Source: Rhodospirillaceae bacterium (GTDB lineage Bacteria > Pseudomonadota > Alphaproteobacteria > UBA7985). Taken from it: a DNA stretch of 10,263 nt. This document shows positions 1 to 3,837 of the stretch, piece by piece. Where the stretch lies: contig PAFB01000015.1 of the NCBI GenBank assembly GCA_002700865.1, positions 1-10,263 of the forward strand, in the 5' to 3' direction. The notes under the pieces were generated by a model. It had not been told where the DNA came from. It saw nothing but the letters and a program-made list of their open reading frames with translations, and searched no databases. Positions within the stretch are counted from its first letter, which is position 1. Each line of letters opens with the position of its first letter. A program made the translations under genes and the position numbers.

Positions 1-2
1 CG

Positions 3-1316
3 ACCCGCCAGTCTCTGCTTTACCGCAATGACCGAGAGGGCGCTTTTCCGCCGTCCTACTACGCTGCCAGTGCTGTGGGGGCGGTCGATCGCTCGTCACT
101 CAGCGGCGCGGTCGAAGCGGATATCTGCATTATTGGCGCTGGTTTTGCGGGGCTGAGTACGGCTTTGCATTGTGCGGAGCGCGGGCGATCGGTGGTGGTG
201 CTGGACGCGCATCGGGCCGGCTGGGGCGCATCGGGGCGCAATGGCGGGCAGGCGGGCGCAGGCCAACGGCTCGATCAGGACGATCTGGAAGCCATGCTCG
301 GGGTTGACCACGCGCGAGAAGCCTTCCGCATTGGCGTCGAAGCGCCGCTGTTGGTTCAGGAGCTTGCGCACAAGCACAGCATTCCGATCGGCTACAAGCC
401 GGGCGTTCTGCACACCAATCACCGCGCGCGCTTTGACAAAGAAAGCCGCGACTATGCCGGCAAGCTGAACGACGACTATGGCTATGACAAAATCCGTTTC
501 GTTGAGCGCGATGAGCTGGCGGAGATGCTCGGCGCTGCGGGGTGCTATGGGGCGACGCTGGATATGGGGGGCGGGCACTGCCATCCTTTGAACCTGGCGT
601 TGGGGCTCGCGCGGGCAGCGGAAGGTGCGGGCGCGCGGATCTACGATCGTTCGCCCGTGGTGGCGGTCGAGCAGGGCGACCCCGCGCACCAGATCCGCAC
701 AGCTGCGGGTGGTGCGGTGAGGGCGGAGACGGTGCTCTACGCCTGCAATGGCTACCTGGCGGGGCTGGAGCCGAGAACGGCCGCACGGGTGATGCCGATC
801 AACTCCTTTGTTGTTGCAACGGAGCCGCTTGATGAGACGGTCGCGCGCGGGTTGATCCGGGATGACGTGGCGGTGGCGGACAGTCGGTTCGTGGTGAACT
901 ATTACCGTTTGAGTGAAGACCGCCGTCTCCTGTTCGGTGGGGGCGAGACCTATAGCTACAATTTCCCGGCGCGGATCGAAGACTTTGTCAGACGCCCAAT
1001 GCGCGCGGTGTTTCCTCAGCTTGCTGATGTGCGGATTGATTATGGATGGGGCGGGACGCTCGGGATTACTAGACCGAGGCTGCCTGACTTTGCCCAGTTG
1101 GGGCGGGGTATCTATTCCATGTCGGGGTATTCGGGTTCGGGCTTAGCGATGGCGACTCGGTCAGGGAAAATCTTCGCCGACATGCTGGATGGTGACGATT
1201 ACGATTTTCACGTGATGGCAAAGATACCAACGCCGGCCTTCCCCGGTGGAGGCCGATGGCGCCATCCGCTGCTGTTCGCGGCGATGACGTGGTACGCGTT
1301 TCGAGACCGCCTGTGA
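3..1316 (+). CDS. PuuB-like FAD-dependent oxidoreductase, 5' end outside the window
   Basis: This is an FAD-dependent amine oxidase of the DAO/PuuB type, which oxidises gamma-glutamylated amines such as gamma-glutamylputrescine to the aldehyde, releasing ammonia and hydrogen peroxide in the cytoplasm. The reading frame is open to the left edge. A GTG at 75 is not the start, because the codons before it already encode family-typical sequence (LLYRNDREG, then PPSYYAASA). Counting from that GTG, the FAD dinucleotide-binding motif GAGFAG is at residues 21-26, preceded by a hydrophobic beta strand, and the GWGASGRNGGQ motif is at about 49-59. The C-terminal GYSGSGLAMATRSGK segment closes the FAD site, and the protein ends with the usual IPTPAFPGG and WYAFRDRL. 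The stop is TGA at 1314-1316. A repeat copy begins 5 bases later. By family context a glutamine synthetase-like gene may lie upstream, but that is outside the window. The exact substrate cannot be read from sequence. Confidence 0.93.
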   Translation, partial: TRQSLLYRNDREGAFPPSYYAASAVGAVDRSSLSGAVEADICIIGAGFAGLSTALHCAERGRSVVVLDAHRAGWGASGRNGGQAGAGQRLDQDDLEAMLGVDHAREAFRIGVEAPLLVQELAHKHSIPIGYKPGVLHTNHRARFDKESRDYAGKLNDDYGYDKIRFVERDELAEMLGAAGCYGATLDMGGGHCHPLNLALGLARAAEGAGARIYDRSPVVAVEQGDPAHQIRTAAGGAVRAETVLYACNGYLAGLEPRTAARVMPINSFVVATEPLDETVARGLIRDDVAVADSRFVVNYYRLSEDRRLLFGGGETYSYNFPARIEDFVRRPMRAVFPQLADVRIDYGWGGTLGITRPRLPDFAQLGRGIYSMSGYSGSGLAMATRSGKIFADMLDGDDYDFHVMAKIPTPAFPGGGRWRHPLLFAAMTWYAFRDRL

Positions 1317-1321
1317 CGTGC

Positions 1322-1419
1322 TGATCTCCGGAGGGCATAGCCCGACCGACGGCGGAGCCGGCGAGCTTGCGCGTGATTGGAGCGAGAGGGCGAAGCCCTT
1401 GAGTGGAAAGCGCGCCACC
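1322..1419 (+). repeat. 98-base interspersed repeat, copy A
   Basis: This segment matches copy B (1663-1760) at 95 of 98 positions by direct reading; the differences are A/G, T/A and T/C. It contains a series of small odd palindromes that can fold as triloop hairpins: GGGC-ATA-GCCC at 1333-1343, GGC-GGA-GCC at 1351-1359 and GGGC-GAA-GCCC at 1388-1398, with a GCG...CGC pair at 1361-1372 between them. The A/G difference from copy B falls in a loop (ATA versus GTA), so the stem is kept. The copy starts 5 bases after the stop codon of the PuuB-like gene, a position typical of extragenic REP-like elements. It has no coding signal. Confidence 0.9.
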
Positions 1420-1532
1420 AGAGAAGGCACAGTGCGCTGAAGGGGCGTTGGGGTCTTGTCTGCACGGGTTAGGTTTTGTTTGTTGCAGCCAGTGCTATGA
1501 GGCGCTGATGCCTTGTGTTGATGCGTCGTCTT

Positions 1533-1624
1533 GGTGGCGCGTCTTCAGTCCGCCCTTCGGGCGTCCTCCAGCCCCGCGCAAGTTCGTCGGCTGCGCCGCC
1601 GGTCGGCTACCGCCTACGCATTGA
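1533..1624 (-). repeat. Diverged inverted copy C of the same repeat
   Basis: Reading the reverse complement of copies A and B against this segment gives a clear but imperfect match: GGTGGCGCG at 1533-1541, then GCGCAAG(T/C)TCG(T/C)CGGCT around 1576-1592, then CGCCGGTCGGCTAC around 1597-1610. The small hairpins persist with changed bases: CGCCC-TTC-GGGCG at 1551-1563 replaces the family's GGGC-TTC-GCCC, GGC-TGC-GCC at 1589-1597 replaces GGC-TCC-GCC, and CGG-CTA-CCG at 1604-1612 replaces GGGC-TAC-GCCC. The ends are approximate because the match fades toward 1624. Its orientation is opposite to copies A and B, so the three copies alternate as plus, minus, plus. Confidence 0.75.
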
Positions 1625-1662
1625 CTTAATAATTGGTGCTAGTGTTGTGCTGCTGGGGCCCG

Positions 1663-1760
1663 TGATCTCCGGAGGGCGTAGCCCGACCGACGGCGGAGCC
1701 GGCGAGCTTGCGCGAGATTGGAGCGAGAGGGCGAAGCCCTCGAGTGGAAAGCGCGCCACC
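1663..1760 (+). repeat. 98-base interspersed repeat, copy B
   Basis: This is a near-perfect direct copy of 1322-1419, offset by 341 bases. Its triloop palindromes are GGGC-GTA-GCCC at 1674-1684, GGC-GGA-GCC at 1692-1700 and GGGC-GAA-GCCC at 1729-1739. Sequence outside the two ends (before TGATCTCC and after CGCGCCACC) is not shared, so the element boundaries are sharp. No target-site duplication or transposase is visible. Confidence 0.9.
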
Positions 1761-1784
1761 GAAAGGGGGTACGAAGGTTGCCCA

Positions 1785-2063
1785 GATCCTCGACGCCGAA
1801 CACGGCGATCTCGATACATTTCAGTGCTCACCCCTTGGCAACCGGTCATCCGCGGTACATCTACCGGTCATCCACCCAGCAATCCCCGGAGCAATCCCCA
1901 GAGCAATTCTAGGAGTAATCCCTGGGCAACCACAGCGCAGCCACCCTTCCACCTCCGCGCAATCCTAGCGTCGCCCCACCACCACCCGCCGTGCATCCAT
2001 CGATTGCCGATGGCCGCCGTTAGACGCTCCTGCGTCCGGCTTCTATTGAAGGCCGCCGCGGCC
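1785..2063. other. Cluster of short perfect hairpins upstream of the amidotransferase gene
   Basis: Five short inverted repeats with small loops occur in this stretch. They are 1785-1811 (outer AGATC/GATCT with inner CGCC/GGCG around an ACA-type loop, arms overlapping by a base), 1853-1866 (CGGTA-CATC-TACCG), 1997-2013 (CCATCG-ATTGC-CGATGG), 2023-2036 (GACGC-TCCT-GCGTC) and 2051-2063 (GGCCG-CCG-CGGCC). The last three follow each other closely. They could be a structured leader or small RNA, or remnants of the same kind of hairpin-rich repeat found further left. None is followed by a T-tract, so they are not ordinary intrinsic terminators. Short hairpins are common by chance in G+C-rich DNA, so function is unproven. 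Confidence 0.4.
1878..1925 (+). repeat. 12-base tandem repeat, four units
   Basis: Four 12-base units follow without gaps: AGCAATCCCCGG, AGCAATCCCCAG, AGCAATTCTAGG and AGTAATCCCTGG. The first two differ at one base and the last two are more degenerate, as in an ageing slippage array. The repeat lies in the non-coding spacer. A shadow frame across it gives a period-four Ser-Asn-Pro-Xaa peptide, which I do not regard as real. Confidence 0.85.
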
Positions 2064-2078
2064 GTGCTACCTCTGAGC

Positions 2079-2108
2079 AAGACACAGCCGGTACCCTTGG
2101 GATATAAG
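2079..2108 (+). promoter_or_regulatory. Weak promoter candidate for the amidotransferase unit
   Basis: AAGACA at 2079-2084 and TATAAG at 2103-2108 are separated by 18 bases and lie about 50 bases before the chosen start at 2159. The -10 element is good, but the -35 is a poor match to TTGACA. It is the best pair I see before a gene unit that must have a promoter somewhere in the spacer. It is a prediction by eye only. Confidence 0.3.
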
Positions 2109-2145
2109 CGAAGCTCCAACACCCGGTAATGAACCACCCAACCAT

Positions 2146-2149
2146 GAGG
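2146..2149 (+). promoter_or_regulatory. Ribosome binding site that decides the amidotransferase start
   Basis: GAGG ends 9 bases before the ATG at 2159. The upstream ATGs at 2129 and 2144 have no comparable purine-rich site, and starting at 2159 puts the first beta strand (IRLGILICG) at the N-terminus as in related proteins. Confidence 0.55.
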
Positions 2150-2158
2150 CATCTCTCC

Positions 2159-2941
2159 ATGATCAGGCTTGGCATTCTTATTTGCGGCCACTTTGTCGAT
2201 GAGATCAAAGCCAACTACGGGACTTATCGCGACCTCTACGCTGAGATGCTGGGCGAGGGTTACCAGTGCGTGGCCTATTTTGTCTGTGACGGAGAGTTTC
2301 CTACAGCCATCGACGAGCAGGACGCCTGGTTGGTTTCCGGCTCACGCTCAGGGGCCTACGAAGACCTGCCATGGATCAAACCGCTCGAAGCCTTCTTGGT
2401 TGAGGCCTACAGCGCGCAGGTCCCGATCGTCGGCATCTGCTTTGGCCATCAGATCCTCGCTCAGGCGTTGGGCGGACGGGTTGAGAAGTTTGATGGTGGC
2501 TGGTCGTTTGGACCGGTGGAGTACCACTTTGAAGACGGTCCTTCCCAGACCATAGTTGCGGTGCATCAGGACCAGGTCACAGCGCTGCCACCGGGCGCGC
2601 GCGTGATTGCCAAGACCGATTTTTGCGAATATGCCGGGCTGGCTTATGACACGGGCAAAGCCCTCAGCTTCCAGCCGCATCCGGAGTTCAGCACTGCCTT
2701 CATCACCGAGTTGGTCGACCTCTACACTGACCGGTTGCCCGCGGACATCATCGCCTCTGCCCGCACGGCTCTCGACCGCCCGCTGGATCGTGGGATTATG
2801 GCGCAGCAGATCGGCAATTTTTTGCGGAAGAGTCTTGGCGTCCTGTCAGAGCAGAGGCTGCCAACCGCCTCTACCGCCACCACGACCACCGCCACCACGA
2901 CCACTACCGCCGCCGCTCCCCCGCAGGAGACAGCATCGTGA
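2159..2941 (+). CDS. Class I glutamine amidotransferase (GATase1), amine-catabolism type
   Basis: This protein has a complete class I glutamine amidotransferase domain. From the ATG at 2159 (260 residues) the nucleophile elbow is GICFGHQ at 92-98 with Cys94, and the catalytic His174 and Glu176 are in FQPHPEF. Further family blocks are DGEFP (44-48), SGSRSGAYED (60-69) and HQDQV (136-140). Stand-alone proteins of this type hydrolyse amides or gamma-glutamyl compounds and are often found near glutamine synthetase-like and PuuB-like genes in alphaproteobacteria, so release of glutamate from a gamma-glutamylated amine is likely; the reaction is inferred. A start at 2129 would add ten residues without a good ribosome binding site. 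The last roughly 25 residues are a Thr/Ala-rich tail outside the catalytic domain and coded by a recent-looking DNA repeat. The stop overlaps the next gene's GTG (2938-2941). Confidence 0.9.
   Translation: MIRLGILICGHFVDEIKANYGTYRDLYAEMLGEGYQCVAYFVCDGEFPTAIDEQDAWLVSGSRSGAYEDLPWIKPLEAFLVEAYSAQVPIVGICFGHQILAQALGGRVEKFDGGWSFGPVEYHFEDGPSQTIVAVHQDQVTALPPGARVIAKTDFCEYAGLAYDTGKALSFQPHPEFSTAFITELVDLYTDRLPADIIASARTALDRPLDRGIMAQQIGNFLRKSLGVLSEQRLPTASTATTTTATTTTTAAAPPQETAS
2874..2903 (+). repeat. 15-base in-frame tandem repeat in the amidotransferase tail
   Basis: CCGCCACCACGACCA occurs twice without a gap (2874-2888 and 2889-2903) within a longer ACC/GCC-rich run. Because 15 is a multiple of three, copy-number change would lengthen or shorten the Thr/Ala tail by five residues without a frameshift. 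Confidence 0.85.
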
Positions 2942-3837
2942 GCGATCCCCACGACACCCCTCATGCGAGCCCGCTTGCGGATGATGCAGCCTCCCCGGTG
3001 CGCTTTGACGGCGAGCGCCTAGAGCCGTTGTTTCGGATTGGTCTGCAGCCCCTCGACCTTGACCACTGGTTCGAGGTCGATGATCTGATCGAGCATTACC
3101 GCGCTGAAAAAGACCGCCTCAACGCCGCCCAGGGCGAAGCGGTTTACCGCGAAGAACCCAGCTCCGCCTCCGCCCAGGCTGAAGTCCGTGCCCTGATCGA
3201 AGCCAACCTCGCCGCCAACCATCCCGACATAAGCTTGCCCCAGGACAGCGGAGGATCGGACCTGTTCGAGGCCGCGCGCATGGTTCAGGAAGACCTGCTG
3301 TTGCTCACCCGCGATGACAGCGGGTGGCGGTTGGTGGCGGCTGCGCTGCACTTCCCCTCCAGCTGGAAGCTATCGGAAAAGTTCGGCCTACCGCTGGACC
3401 AAATCCACGGTAACGTGCCCGCCTTTGGACCGGGCAGTCGCAACGCCATGCTGATGGGGCGTATTTTTGATGGCTTGAAGGTCGAGAAGCCGGTCCAGCG
3501 TATGAACTGGAGCCTCTACCCCAATGCCACACTCTACCACCCTTATTCCACACGCGACCGCGCGGCCAACCCTGATCGCCATACCATCGACGCTCAGTCC
3601 TTCATCCGCGTTGAGCGTCAGACCTTACGCAAGCTGCCCCAGACAGGCGCCATTCTGTTCACCGTGCGGATCTACCTCGATCCGCTGACCCAGCTCGCCC
3701 GCCACCCCGGCGCCATCGAGCGTCTGCGCGCCTATCTGCTCGCCCTGACCCCGGCGGAGCGCGATTACAAAGGTCTGCGCACGTCAATCGACGATATCCT
3801 CGGCGTCATCGACAGCTTTCGAGACAGCGCAGCGTGA
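2938..3837 (+). CDS. HODM/DUF3445 family protein (heme-dependent oxidative N-demethylase-like)
   Basis: This 299-residue protein resembles the alpha subunit of heme-dependent oxidative N-demethylase (DUF3445, PAS-like fold), which removes a methyl group from dimethylamine-type substrates as formaldehyde. Visible family blocks are VQEDLLLL at 116-123, FPSSWKLSEKFG followed by IHGNVP at 139-161, RMNWSLY at 188-194, and RVERQTLRKLPQTGAILFTVR at 224-244 (RVERQTLRKL then PQTGAILFTVR). No signal peptide or membrane segment is present, so it is cytoplasmic. The GTG start at 2938 has a strong ribosome binding site, AGGAGA at 2925-2930, 7 bases upstream. It overlaps the amidotransferase stop by 4 bases and its own stop overlaps the helicase start by 4. 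The reductase and other subunits of a dimethylamine monooxygenase are not in the window, so the substrate and the electron source are unknown. Family membership is confident; activity is inferred. Confidence 0.85.
   Translation: MSDPHDTPHASPLADDAASPVRFDGERLEPLFRIGLQPLDLDHWFEVDDLIEHYRAEKDRLNAAQGEAVYREEPSSASAQAEVRALIEANLAANHPDISLPQDSGGSDLFEAARMVQEDLLLLTRDDSGWRLVAAALHFPSSWKLSEKFGLPLDQIHGNVPAFGPGSRNAMLMGRIFDGLKVEKPVQRMNWSLYPNATLYHPYSTRDRAANPDRHTIDAQSFIRVERQTLRKLPQTGAILFTVRIYLDPLTQLARHPGAIERLRAYLLALTPAERDYKGLRTSIDDILGVIDSFRDSAA

Larger units (their letters stand above)
1317..2158. other. Long non-coding spacer filled with repeats and hairpins
   Basis: No open frame here looks like a real protein. 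The longest (about 1515-2129, plus strand) runs through two repeat copies and a 12-base tandem repeat, and its product is an arginine/serine/proline-rich shadow with no recognisable domain. Contents in order: repeat copy A (1322-1419); 1420-1532 with nothing recognisable; inverted copy C (1533-1624); 1625-1662, which is locally AT-rich at its start but without a good promoter pair; repeat copy B (1663-1760); and 1761-2128 with short hairpins, an 11-base direct repeat ACCGGTCATCC at 1841-1851 and 1863-1873 (22 bases apart, start to start), and the 12-base tandem repeat. The spacer separates two genes, the PuuB-like oxidase and the glutamine amidotransferase, that plausibly belong to one pathway, so it may be an insertion between once-closer genes. 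That is inference. Confidence 0.75.

Noticed and set aside
75..77. GTG as the start of the oxidase
   Set aside because: The frame is open further left and already encodes family-typical residues (LLYRNDREG, PPSYYAASA), so the true start is outside the window.
130..786. 218-residue antisense frame opposite the oxidase
   Set aside because: It is a Pro/Arg/Ala-rich product with no family resemblance, lying opposite a well supported gene.
1621..1649. Promoter starting with TTGACT in the spacer
   Set aside because: No acceptable -10 element lies at 16-18 bases downstream, and no gene follows.
1878..1925. CRISPR-like array
   Set aside because: The units are 12 bases and directly adjacent, with no spacers, so this is a simple tandem repeat.
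1515..2129. 204-residue open frame in the spacer
   Set aside because: It runs through two copies of the repeat and the 12-base tandem array. Its product is a low-complexity Arg/Ser/Pro peptide without a domain or ribosome binding site, so it is a shadow of G+C-rich repeat DNA.
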